64,000 bases of DNA, taken from the NCBI RefSeq assembly GCF_048544455.1, contig NC_133526.1, forward strand, positions 6,588,001 to 6,652,000, written 5' to 3'. This document shows positions 10,467 to 21,554 of this stretch, piece after piece. The notes beneath the pieces are model-generated. The model was not told where the DNA came from. It saw nothing but the letters and a program-made list of their open reading frames with translations, and ran no database searches. Position numbers and translations under genes: made by a program. The DNA is from Silene latifolia. Lineage: Eukaryota; Streptophyta; Magnoliopsida; Caryophyllales; Caryophyllaceae. How positions within the stretch are numbered: position 1 is the first letter of the stretch; the number at the start of each line of letters is the position of its first letter.

Positions 10467-13400
10467 TTATATTAAATCGATATCCGCCACAACTAGGACG
10501 GCCTCAGGAAAATCGGTTACATAGACTTGTTCATCCCCTATATTCTCACATAATCTTGCACACAAATGTGCTACCGTATTACCGTTACGCTTAATATGAC
10601 AGAAGCCGCGACAAATTGGATTAGAAGCTAAAACCTGTACTTCTTGGATACAAAGACTAAGCGGAATCCGCACCTCCACTCTTTTACTCACAGCCCGTAC
10701 CACGTTGAGCGCATCCGACTCAATAACGACTTGTGTAAAGCCATTATTATACGCCAATTCGAGACCATAAGCCATTGCTTTCGATTCAGCGACATCAACA
10801 TCCCACGCTGCACGAACCCTCTTGCTAGCCACCAGTAACACACCCCCATGACAGTCTCGAGCCACAACCCTCAATCCCACCGATCCATCCTCCAAGACAG
10901 CCGCATCAGTGTTAATTTTTATCACTCCCACATCCGGCTTCAGCCATTGCACCCCACCTATTTCCTGTCTCGGACAATTTGCTCCTCCAACCCGCTGCAT
11001 ATACCCATTGTACTCTTGAACCAGTCGCATAAAGCCCAGCACCGTCACCTCTGGATTCCTCTGTTCATCCTCAAAAATACGAGCGTTGCGAATAGCCCAT
11101 ATTGCCCACACCATAGCCAGGAAATTCCCCTTCTCATCACCATGGAGTTGCTCCAAAATCCAACATAACCAGTCAGAAAAAGAGGTCAAAGGTGCAGCAC
11201 TCACCGTATCAGCAAAACTACTCATCGCCCATTGCACGCTAGCCCATTGGCAAAGATATAAGGCATGAAGTTCCGTCTCCTCAGCCCCGTCACAGAATTC
11301 GCAGTGACTATTGGGACAGCAATGCCGTCTATTCAAATTTACACGGACCGCGAGAGTACCGTTGCAAGCTCGCCACAAGAAATGTATAAGTTTTGGAGGT
11401 ATAGGAAGACCCCAAAGACGTCTCCACAGCCCGTCATTCCCAACTTGCCAAGCCAACTCTACCTCTTCCAAATGCGGACTCATGCCAAGTCAATACCCCG
11501 ATTTAACCGAATAAATACCACTCTTATTAGGCTACCAATACATAATGTCAGAAGGTAAGTTTTTATTAAGGGTTATTTTGTGAACCAAACGTACCTCCTC
11601 CGCTAAGAGCACACGGCGCAGCTCATCATCCCTCCAAATGCCTTGCTCCTTATCGATAAAAGCTTCTACACGTAAAGACGGGTCAGCCTCAATATTCGGA
11701 CTTGGAATGATACCACCACGCTCGCCCGGTACCCAGGCCGCCTCCCATACCCCAATCGATTCCCCATTCCCCACTCTCCATTGTAATCCCTCTTTAAGGA
11801 GGGATTTAGCTCCCCAAAAACTCCGCCACACAAAATTGGGTCGTGCCCCCTCCTTGCCTCGAGAATGGAGCAAGACTTAAAATATCTAGCTTTCATTACG
11901 CGCCCAGCCAAGGTATCAGGGTTCATCAAAAGTCGCCAAACCTGCTTAGCCAAGAGGGCTTGATTAAACACTCGTAAATTTCTAAACCCAAGTCCACCTT
12001 TGCTCTTCGGTAGACAAAGTCTATCCCATTTCCACCAATGAATTTTTCTTTGAGTCTCAGTCGAGCCCCACCAAAAACGAGCCATAGTCATGTGAATCTC
12101 ATCAATGGTACCTTCCGGCAAAGCAAAAAGGCTCATCATGTAAGTCGGTATAGCTTGTGCAACGGCTTTAATTAACACTTCCTTCCCCGGCCTCGATAAT
12201 AACTTCTCCTTCCATCCTTGCACCTTCTTCCACACTCTCTCTTTTAAACACGAGAAGACCGCTTTCTTTGACCTCCCTATGATGGTAGGAATCCCCAAAT
12301 ATTTTTCATGTCTCTCAACTTCTCGTACTCCTAGCGCAGCAACCAGATTTATTCTCACATTAGTAGATACTTTTTTGCTAAACACCACTTCCGATTTGGA
12401 ATAATTTATCTTCTGTCCCGATGATCGTTCATACTTACTGATAATCTCAGCTATTGTCGAACATTCCGATTGATTAGCTCTAGTAAAAAGTATACTATCA
12501 TCCGCGAAAAAAAGATGGGAAATCCTAGGAGCACCTCGGCACACCCGAGCTCCGTGAAGCTTCCCCAAATTTACTGCCTCATTAATTAAGTGCGAAAAGG
12601 CGTCACCACAAATAAGAAATAAGTAAAGAGATATCGGATCTCCTTGTCGAAGCCCCCTACTTGGTCGCACCACCCTTGAATTCTGCCCATTTATGAGGAA
12701 AGAATGAGCCACTGTAGACACGCAGTTCATAACCCTATTCCTCCACATCGATGAAAACCCCATCTTTTTCATAACTTCATCCAAAAAGCACCATTCCACC
12801 CGGTCATATGCCTTACTCATATCAAGCTTCAAAGCAATATTTCCGTTATGTCCTTCCCCACTTCGTTTCATAGCATGAAAAGTTTCAAAGGCTATTAAGG
12901 CATTGTCCGTTATGAGCCTCCCCGGAGTAAAAGCACTTTGATTTTCCGTAATAAAACCATTAAGCAATGGTTTTAGTCGATTAGCCATTGTCTTCGAAAT
13001 AAGCTTGTACACAACGTTACAAAGACTAATAGGACGGAACTCCGTAATTTTTTTTTTGGAGAAGAGCATTTCAGAATCAACACGACATTCGTCAAGTTTA
13101 CTGCATCAATACTGCCTCTTCCCTCCCACCAATTTCGAACAAAAGTACATAAATTGGGGCCGACTATATTCCAATACTTTTGATAAAAAATAGCGTGCAT
13201 ACCATGCGGACCGGGTGCCTTGTTTGGGTGCATACAAAACATCGCCTCTTTAATCTCCTCATCGCATAATGGGCTGTCGAGAAGCTGGTTCATATCCGAA
13301 GTAATGACAGGAGGTATACAGGACAATACCTCGTCAAAATCAGACGGATTCGAAGTGCAAAACAGTTGCTCAAAATAATCTTCAATAACCTTCGATATAG

Positions 13401-14574
13401 CAGGTCCCTCGGTACACCATTCACCATTATCGTCTTCAATTCCAGCAATTGCATTTCGTTTTTTTCTTTGTTTAGCTTTATGGTGAAAATAGCTTGTTTT
13501 TTTTTTGTCATCCCGCAGTTCACATTTACGAGCTCGAGTGTACCAATAGGTTTCATTTTGCCTTCGTAGTTCATCAAGTTCCCCAACAATTTCTCGACAT
13601 TTATCAAGCATATCCCTCGACGGAGGGTGACGCTGCCACTGTTCGAGCTCGGTTTCTTTGTCCCTAATACGACGTTTAATATTTCCGAATTTTTGGCTGG
13701 CCCAATTCGATAATTCCATAGCACAATTTTTGACTCTCCCAAGAATATCCCTATTCGGTCCATACCTCCAAGCCTCGTTAATAATTCCTTCGCATTGCTC
13801 GTCCGCCATCCAAAAAGGTTCGAATTTAAAATGTCTACGTCGCCGACATCTATCAATCACGCTCTCTTCCTTTAACAAAATAGCAGCATGATCTGAAGAG
13901 TAGATAGGTAAATGTTGGACAATCATATTAGGAAAAAAAGCCTGCCAATCAGTAGTCACCAAGGTTCTATCCAGCCTCTCTCGCACTATTGTCTCCTCCG
14001 TTAAGCCACGCTGCCAGGTAAAGATATTACCCCTATACCCAAGATCATGTAAAGCGCAATCATCAATGACACTGCGGAAAGCATCCATATGGCGCTCCCT
14101 CCGAATGGCCCCTCCCTGCTTCTCGGACATACTTACAATCTCGTTAAAATCGCCAAAGAAAGCAATCGGAATATTGGAAGAATTACAAAGGCTTCTCATT
14201 AAGTCCCATGTCTTGTGCTTATTACTCGTTTCCGGCCAACCATAGATGCCAACAGCCCTCCATTTAGGACTATTATCCTCATCTAAAACATCTACCATAA
14301 TATGATTATTGCAAAAAGAAATAAGATTAACATTAATGTCACGCCACCATAAGCCTAAACCTCCGGCTCTACCACGACTATTAACACATAAACCATCGGT
14401 AAAACCACAACTATTACGGACCCTCTTCAAATCTCTAGTACACATCATTGTTTCCATTACGAAAACAATGTTCGGGCTCTCCCTCCAACACCAATCCCGG
14501 AGGGACCCCACCGTCAAGGGATTTCCCAACCCTTGACAGTTCCAACTTAATATTTTCATTGTTGTTCGCGGCAC
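10467..14574 (-). pseudogene. LINE ORF2 (endonuclease-RT-zf-RVT-RNase H), degenerate
   Basis: ORF2 starts at 14574 (MPRTTMKILSWNCQG). Endonuclease motifs are all visible: SWNCQG, an ET glutamate, GDFNE and SDH. RT begins with APGPHGM and continues with [21 protein letters not shown] and the catalytic FADD (about 12490-12510). After RT come a zf-RVT segment (about 11300-11500) and an RNase H domain (INTDAAV ... ESDALNVV) ending with a stop at 10467. The frame shifts near the T run at 13047-13060 and again near 11870, and two in-frame stops lie at about 11490-11520. Four lesions make it non-functional, though the catalytic motifs are intact. Confidence 0.9.
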
Positions 14575-15869
14575 TGGTCCTCGCCAGTCACCGCTACTAA
14601 CATACGTGTGTCCACATCAATAGTCACCTCCTCCCTTCTCTTCTTAGCAAGCCCCCCATCATCAGTCATGTCCATCGTCTCTTCACCCAATGAACTCTGC
14701 CCCTTCCTTTTGCGACTCACCTCTGCTCCCATATCGGTTCTGCTATTCACCTTCTCCCCCGCTTTGTGACAGCCTCTCTTCACCTTAATAGTCTTCCTCG
14801 TCGCCTTAGGACTATGTTGATCAGGCCCTACCCCCGTATCACCCTTGCCCCGCTGCACGGGCATGGGTCGAACAGTAGACGAAGCATTTGATGAAACTTC
14901 GTCTTCCCTCTCAACCCCTTTCTTTTCCCTCCTGGTATTGGATGTAGCCGTATCATTCGTAGCTATGGAGACACTACGAAGTAATTTGACCATTCACCCT
15001 ATATCATTTTCCTCCTCAACAGCCCTCTCATCCTCATCGAACATCAGCTTTTTTCCAATTTTTGCGTTTTTCTCATCATTCGACCCACTGTTTCTCGCAA
15101 ATTTCCATGGCGAGGCTTTCAACCAGTCTCCATACTTTCTTCCTTCCCCAATTGGTCCCGTTCTCTCCCCACAATCTTTCTCCCCGTGACCCAACCTCCC
15201 ACACACATAACAAAACAATGACGACAGGTTTTCATAGCTAACCCTTACATTCCATTGTTTACTCCCCTTCCCCTGCATAGTAATGGAACCCACTAGAGGT
15301 TTACGAACATCTAGGATCACTCGTAATCTCATTGAACGATTGATAGACGGGTTCACAGAAATATCAACATCAACAAACGTCCCAATCGCATTTCTTATAT
15401 TCACCGCATTCTCTCTATTTTGTCTACCCATAACAGGCAGGTCGTAAATTCTAACCCACGTAGAATAAAAGAAAAGTGGTACCTCAGTGGGAACAGCATC
15501 CCCTTGTAGATCGGTAAGAATCATGAGATGCTTTTCGAAGGGCCATGGTTGTTCCGATAAAACTTTCCCCTTATCTGCCACCAAAGAGAATTCAAAAGTA
15601 ACGATTTTCCGTTGTTTGTCGACAACTTCTCCGATCACTGTACCGTTCGCCTTCCATGACCTTATCATAGTATCGATTAGGGCATTCAAATTAACATTTC
15701 TTTCCGTCCATAATCGACCCACAATACAGCCACTATCGCCTTCGATTCCATCCTCATCAGCACCCAGCCAAGCGACCTTCACACCAACGCCGCCATCCTC
15801 CGAATCAGAATTAGGACTTTCATATTTATTATTCAGATCAAAATTTGTATTAGGGTTTGGTGCCTCCAT
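14556..15869 (-). pseudogene. LINE ORF1 (DUF4283 + CCHC), one in-frame stop
   Basis: ORF1 starts at the ATG at 15869 (MEAPNPNTNFDL) after the 5' leader. Residues about 60-200 resemble the DUF4283 domain of plant L1 ORF1 proteins, and CYVCGRLGHGEKDC (about residue 235) is a CX2CX4HX4C zinc knuckle for RNA or DNA binding. A TGA at 14994-14996 ends the first 291 codons. The same frame continues for 145 more codons with a basic tail containing KKRREE and ends at 14556, overlapping the ORF2 start by 19 bases. The usual plant ORF1 has such a basic tail, so the stop is probably a secondary lesion. Confidence 0.85.
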
Positions 15870-16731
15870 ATTGAAAATACTTCAGCACCTTATTCAACAG
15901 AAGCAAAAATAGACTTGTTTATGAGACGTAGATTTAAAAGAGAATGATTGTAGTTGTTTTTTTTGTGAAATTTTATGTGGAAATCCTTGTCAAAACAAGG
16001 GGAAACCCTAGGCTTTCCTAGGAACTCAAAAACCCTCTCGAGAGAAAACCTAGAGGGAGCACTAATTAAAATACTAAGTAATAACTAATTTTGTTCATGT
16101 TCTTGGACCCATGTTGCTGGGATTTTGAAGGCGAATAATTTATAATTATAGGATCAATAATATAAGGTTTAATTCGATTTATTTACTATTTATGTTTATG
16201 CCGAATGATTGTTGACACATTCTCATTCATGCGAATTTAAAATAACTCTCACCTCACATGTATTTCAATATATATAGCTTATAAGAGAGAAGCTAAAACA
16301 ATAAAAAGGTTAGATGTGACGACTCGGTACGGTATGTGTAATTTAACAATTTTAGTAACATACAGTCATCTTAACCAAGTTTCACATCTTATTTACAATT
16401 CATAATTTACAATACCTATTTGATTAGGACATGTTGCGCAGATGTTGATCAATTGATTGGCTTAATCATGAATTTGTTGAACGGGTTTCCACATGGGTGT
16501 CATGAATTACCGGACTCATTGAAGGTATTTTTTTAAAGAACCACATGCTATTAGTATATTAATCAAAATAAAAACTAAAAAGAAATAAGGCATTAACTAA
16601 CTAACTTTATTGTATTTTAAGACTATATCTTTTTAAATGGATCAAATAATTGCTCGGACAAATCTTAACAATACGATAAAATAACAAACTTGAAAAGATA
16701 AACCCGTGAATTTCACGGGTTACAAACCTAG

Positions 16732-17403
16732 TTAATCATTTAAATATATACAAAGAAGAAGAAGAAAGAGAACAAAAATTGGTGGACAATTCATATATCC
16801 AACATGCATGCATGGTAATAAGGCATGTTTTTTCAAAAGTAAATAAATAATTTGGACGAAAGAATATTATAATAAATTCGATAATGTGACACATACAATG
16901 ACACAATAGTATCTATAAGTTAATTAGTTTTGATAGCAAAAACATGTAACATCTCGAGGCCTTGCCATCCTAACCTCCCAATGACGTTGCCTAAAAACTT
17001 GCGAGCTTCCCGGAACCTAGAATGATAAGACGAAAGTCCTATCCATAACTACAACTAATGATGTCTCAACTCTAATTCCCTTACTCGACCCAAAGACATA
17101 TGTACTACTTACCAAGAAGACTATCCGCGTCCAAGCAAGACCCACCGATTCCCCTTCTGATTAAGAGTTAGTTCACTGATTATATTCTCCAAACAATCAC
17201 AAGAATCACCGCTAGCAACGACTATCGTAAACCCATGTTATTGATAACTAATAAAGCGAAGTAAATCGGTGGTAAGAGACCAATGACTCAATCACTATCG
17301 ATGGGCTACCCTCTATTTAGTCTGTCATACCATAAGTTTTTTTTTTTTTTCTAGATTGATCGGAAGTATTTCCCGCCAGCAACTGGACAATCTCCTTCAA
17401 GGT
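16732..17403. other. Non-coding
   Basis: No gene seen. 16940-17330 is of more mixed base composition than its surroundings (CTCGAGGCCTTGCC) and may be part of an old repeat, but nothing identifies it. A T run lies at about 17338-17350. Confidence 0.5.
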
Positions 17404-18153
17404 TAGGGATGACAACAGATCCTGGATCCGGTCCAGATCCGATAGACCCTACCCTGATGGATAGGACATGGATCATATTATTTTGGGCCCTATAGATTTG
17501 GATCAGATCTGGATTCACTTATTTAAAAACAGATCTGGTCAACTAGACCTTGGTCCGACCCTAAGACCCGTTTTAATATTTGATGGCGCGTATTCTGCAC
17601 CGCTGACCAAGTCAACATATTGAGCAAAGTCAAGGGTATCCACAGCAAAGTCAACGACTTAGACAGTCTAGCCGATGGAGCCCATCGGCTGTCACACCTG
17701 GTCTCGGCCAGAGAACTAGCCAGCCGGGACACAAATCCGCGTACTCATATCCAAGACCCTCGGCGAGCCTGCCACAGGTCCATCGGCCGAGGGTACAACA
17801 GTCTTCTCACCTGATAGCCACTTGGCCACTTGGCCACTACGTGACAAAAGGTGAATGCCTATAAATACTCCTCAACCTTCATTGAGGAAAGCATCCACAA
17901 ATTGACCTAACAACCACTATTCATCTGGTATTATCTTCCTTATCTCTCTACAATACACTCTTAGCCAAGTTACAACAACTTCTCTCTAAGTTCACTAACT
18001 TGAGCGTCGGAGTGAGTACGCTCGGCCAAAGCCGAGCCCTCAGTTTGTTCATCGTTTCAGGAGACCGCAAGAAGAATTCAAGCAAGGACATCGTTCTACT
18101 AGCTACGAGTGGTAACAAACATCTGCTCTGGAAGTACACCCGGAACAATTGGC

Positions 18154-18357
18154 GCCGTCTCATACTGTCGATTCGACAAGAGCGGCAGTCGTTATAAGAA
18201 GCCGACGCCGTCTCATACTGTCGATTCGACAAGAGCGGCAGTCGTTATAAGAAGCCGACGCCGTCTCATACTGTCGATTCGACAAGAGCGGCGATCGTTA
18301 TAAGAAGCCGACGCTGTCTCATATACTGTCGATTCGACAAGAACGGCATCGTTATGA
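18154..18357 (+). repeat. 53-bp tandem repeat, about four units
   Basis: Units start at 18154, 18207, 18260 and 18313. Each begins with GCCGTCTCATACTGTCGATT and carries the odd palindrome TGTCGATTCGACA. The last unit is divergent. The array starts inside the primer-binding region of the LTR element, so it lies in the untranslated leader. Confidence 0.95.
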
Positions 18358-18610
18358 AGAAATGTAGCGCCGTGGCGCTCACCCCAAATAGTAGACGCTT
18401 CTACGGTCACTTAAAGTGGTAGACGCCGCGAACACGCTATCCGTACGCCACCACACATCATAGACAAGAGCGGTGGTCCCCATGAAGAAATGTAGTGTCT
18501 TTGTGGCGGTCACCCCAAATAGTATACGCTTCGGCGATCACTTAAAGTGGTAGACGCCGCGTAACACGCTATCCGTGACGCCGACTCTTCACGTCGTGCG
18601 ACAAGAGCGG
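18356..18610 (+). repeat. 128-bp tandem duplication
   Basis: Two imperfect units start at 18356 and 18484 with GAAGAAATGTAG, sharing CACCCCAAATAGTA, CACTTAAAGTGG (itself a palindrome) and GACGCCGCG. They directly follow the 53-bp array in the leader of the LTR element. Confidence 0.85.
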
Positions 18611-19233
18611 CGCTCCATCGAAGCGACACATGCGACGATCGCGCCAGCGCAGTTGATAAACAAATCAAAATGCCTTAAAAGCGTTAAAAACGGTTGAGAT
18701 GCACACTCTAAACCGCCTCGGCCAAACCGAGGCTCAAACAAAAAGAGACGCTCAATTAATAACGTAAGAGGGCAACTCAGACAAAAACGAGAAAAGACCT
18801 CGGCCAAGCCAGAGGCAAAGTGGAAACACTAAATACCGTTGAGACGCTCAAAAGAAATAAGGTAAAGACCTCGGCCATGCCGAAGGCAAAAGAAACGAAC
18901 TCTTATTAATAATCAACGGTTTACGAGTGCAAAGAGAACGGAGATGACAAATTAGTCCCCATTGGGATAAACCAAAACACAACCTACCAAAGCGGTACAG
19001 AGTACAAGGAGAAAAGCAAAAGCTACAATTATGTCATTTAAAGCACCAAAAAGATGGCAGGGAAGAAGGGATTAATGATCGGCCCCCGAACAAAAAACAG
19101 ACTGCAGAAACATGTTCTCATCAAGCAAAGACATGATGGTGTGTGAGGAGTCAAGCAGATCTGCAAAACTTGTTCTCATCGAGCAACCTATGCCTGGTGC
19201 TGCTTACCATCGATGGCGGTAGCCGCATCTTCT

Positions 19234-21554
19234 TCAATAGGCAACCCAAAGAGCTTTCCTAGCGGCCTCGGCTTTGGCCTCGGCGTCATCACCGCCCTCA
19301 TTCTCTCGCTTCCTCCTTGGCGCCTTAGCCCTCTCGGCAAGAAGAGTCGCTTTCTCCGCGGCCGCCTCCTTCTCAATCTTCGCCCTCACCGCCTCCTTGG
19401 CCTTCTCCACTATGGCGTTCTCCTTAGCCTCGAGCTTGTCATCAAGCGACTTGTCATATCCGCCACGGAAAGGAACCATCAAGAGGGAAAAGCTCCTCGA
19501 TCACTTCCCTAGCAGCTCCTTCGGCCAAGTCCCGGAATTCGCCGCACGTTTGGGGAGCATGACAGTTTGGAGCATCTCAATGTCCGCCTCCTTCTGCTTG
19601 ATGATGGCCTTTTTGCCCCGAATCACCTCCGCCTGGGCCTTAAACAGGCCCTCGGATTCGTTCCTCTGCTGGAGATAGAGGTCGGCACGCCCCTGAACAT
19701 GGTTACACTTCACCGGCAGCCTTCGCGCCTCGGCCCCGCAGCCTCGGCCTTGGCTCTCTCGGCAAGAAGGACCTCCTTTTCGGCGTCCTCCCCGAGTTTT
19801 CTCTCGGCCAAGAGCGCCTTCTCGGATCTCCCCTAAGCTTCCGCTCATTGAGGAGATCCAGCCGCGCGACGCAGCCACCCGCTTAGTGGCATTACGCTCA
19901 TGGACAGCTCGAGCCACGGCCTTCTCCTGCTCCATGAGACGAGCAGCGGTAACCACGTTCCACCTTGCAAGCTCCCTAATTAGCTTCGTGCCTTCCTCTA
20001 TGAGTTGGGAGACGGAAGCCTTCTGGGATGAAGGGACGGCGGGAATAATTTGACCACCAGCCTGCGGCTGGGAGAAGGATGCCCTCTGGGATGAAGGGTT
20101 GACGGTGGCGCCTTGATCACCAACCTGCGCAGAGGTCCCCTCCACCTGCTGCCCAACGAGAGCAGAAGCCGGCTGCGGCTGGTCTACAAAAATTTAATAA
20201 AGACGTCAGTATCAACGTATATCGACATGTCAGGAAGCCTGTCATCAGGAGCACCCAATGACTCGGCTAAATTTAAGCCACGGAATGAATAGGTACCGTG
20301 CTTCGCCTTCTTGGCCGGAGGAGGCACTTCCTTGCCAACGGTAGAGGCTGCCTCCTTCCTCTTTCGGATAAGGGGAGATTCCTCCGCATCGGAGTCCCCC
20401 TCAGAAGGAATATCAACAACCTCCACCGTCTCCTTTTTAGGAGGGGGGGTGGGAGTTGGAACCGGCGTCGACGCCCTCGCCGCCGAAGACATTGTTTTCC
20501 GCGTCCGACGCACAACGCCGCTAACAACCTTCGCCTGAGCCTCCTCCACGCTCAAGCCCTTCAGCCGCTGCTCCATAAGATCACTCGGCGACTTCCTACG
20601 GTCGTGGGTTTGAGCCTTGGGATGCAAGTTGGCAACGGTTCCATCTTTGTGCAGCCCCATTCTCCGGAGAATATCCTCAGACAAGCCCGATCCAAAGTGG
20701 TCTGCGAAAGAAACAAAGCAAGAGTTAAGTAGAGGAAATAAACCGAAATTCGAGGAGCAAGAGCATTAAGAACGGCGATGGGCCTCACACCGACCCCACT
20801 CACCCTGTGCTAGGGCCGGTATGAGGCCGACATGGCAGAGCGGCTCATCCTGAAGGATGATCTCGCGTCGGGGAATCCATCTTTTCGGCACCCCACTCTT
20901 GTCCACCTCAAAGAGCCTCATTGCCGGCCTCTCATCCTCCCCGGAGATAGACACTGCTGGCATCCATTTTGAGCTTCTTCCGGGAAACCCATCTATCGTG
21001 CTCCGCCCGAGTCTCACACCGCAAGTTAACTCGGTCTTTGGAAAAAGGTGGCGGCGGATAGTCATCCGGCACCTTAACGTACACCCACCGCCTTGCCGAT
21101 CCTTGCAAGAAGAAAGTTTGTTAACAGAGACATAACCCGACTCCATCTCCACACTGTACCATCCGACGCGGCCAGAAAATGGTTTGAGATGGTGAAGCCG
21201 GCGGAATAAATTCACCGTTGGGGCCTCTCCTTTGAAGAGACAGAGCCAGACAAAGCCGATTATGGTCCTCATAGCCAACGGGTGCAGTTGTGCAACGGCA
21301 ACGTTCATGGCTCTAATAATGGCCATAACGTGCTCATTCAACGAAACCGAGCCCATACTCCAAATGCCGCATATACACGCCGGTGTGGCCCGGTGGAGGG
21401 CAACAGACGGCCTGACCCTCCTCAGGGATAACAATTTTGTATCCCCTACCGAAGAAAAAGTGGCCCTCGAAAAATTTCTCGCCTGAACAACTGGCGAGCT
21501 TATGAGTCCAAGCACGGTCGAACGGACCTTACAGGCCGCCGTGATCCATAACAT
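19234..21554 (-). other. Antisense coding segments in the LTR element (putative-gypsy-transposon domain)
   Basis: On the strand opposite to the LTR element are three main open segments. The one at 20766-21554 contains FVWLCLFKGEAPTVNLF and GWYSVEMESG, which resemble the plant domain named 'putative gypsy type transposon' (PF04195). The segments at 20184-20684 and 19501-20145 are low-complexity and charged (PTPTPPPKKE; a basic patch KKAKH), with a likely coiled coil (LARWNVVTAARLMEQEKAVA) continuing towards 19234. Such antisense genes are known from plant Tat-group elements. The region is interrupted between segments, possibly by introns, and may be dead. The function of this protein family is unknown. 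Confidence 0.6.

Larger units (their letters stand above)
10434..16060 (-). mobile_element. Near full-length L1-type LINE with 15-bp target duplication
   Basis: A 5.6-kb non-LTR retrotransposon on the minus strand. It is flanked by a perfect duplication ACTAATTAAAATACT (10419-10433 and 16061-16075). Its 3' end is a poly(A) tail, seen as a T run at 10433-10446. The 5' end reads GCTCCCTCTAGGTTTTC, with about 190 bp of leader before ORF1. It has the plant L1 layout: ORF1 with DUF4283 and a zinc knuckle, then ORF2 with endonuclease, reverse transcriptase, zf-RVT and RNase H. Full length plus a perfect duplication indicate a fairly young copy, but both ORFs carry lesions, so it is not autonomous as it stands. 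Confidence 0.95.
10338..16731 (+). mobile_element. Helitron interrupted by an L1 LINE
   Basis: The left end is TCTATACAATCTAATTAAAA followed by the GCCACATGAC block common in plant Helitrons, preceded by host A. The right end has the hairpin ACCCGTG-aatt-TCACGGGT followed by TACAAACCTAG and host T at 16732, giving the A/T insertion site and CTRG terminus of Helitrons. Without the LINE the element is about 740 bp and non-autonomous. A LINE with its own 15-bp duplication lies inside (10419-16075). Confidence 0.75.

Noticed and set aside
13290-13856. 188-residue frame on the minus strand
   Set aside because: It is a shifted-frame shadow of LINE ORF2, which has recognisable endonuclease and linker sequence in the other frame.
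18154-18610. CRISPR-like array
   Set aside because: Units are contiguous tandem repeats without spacers inside a plant LTR element leader.
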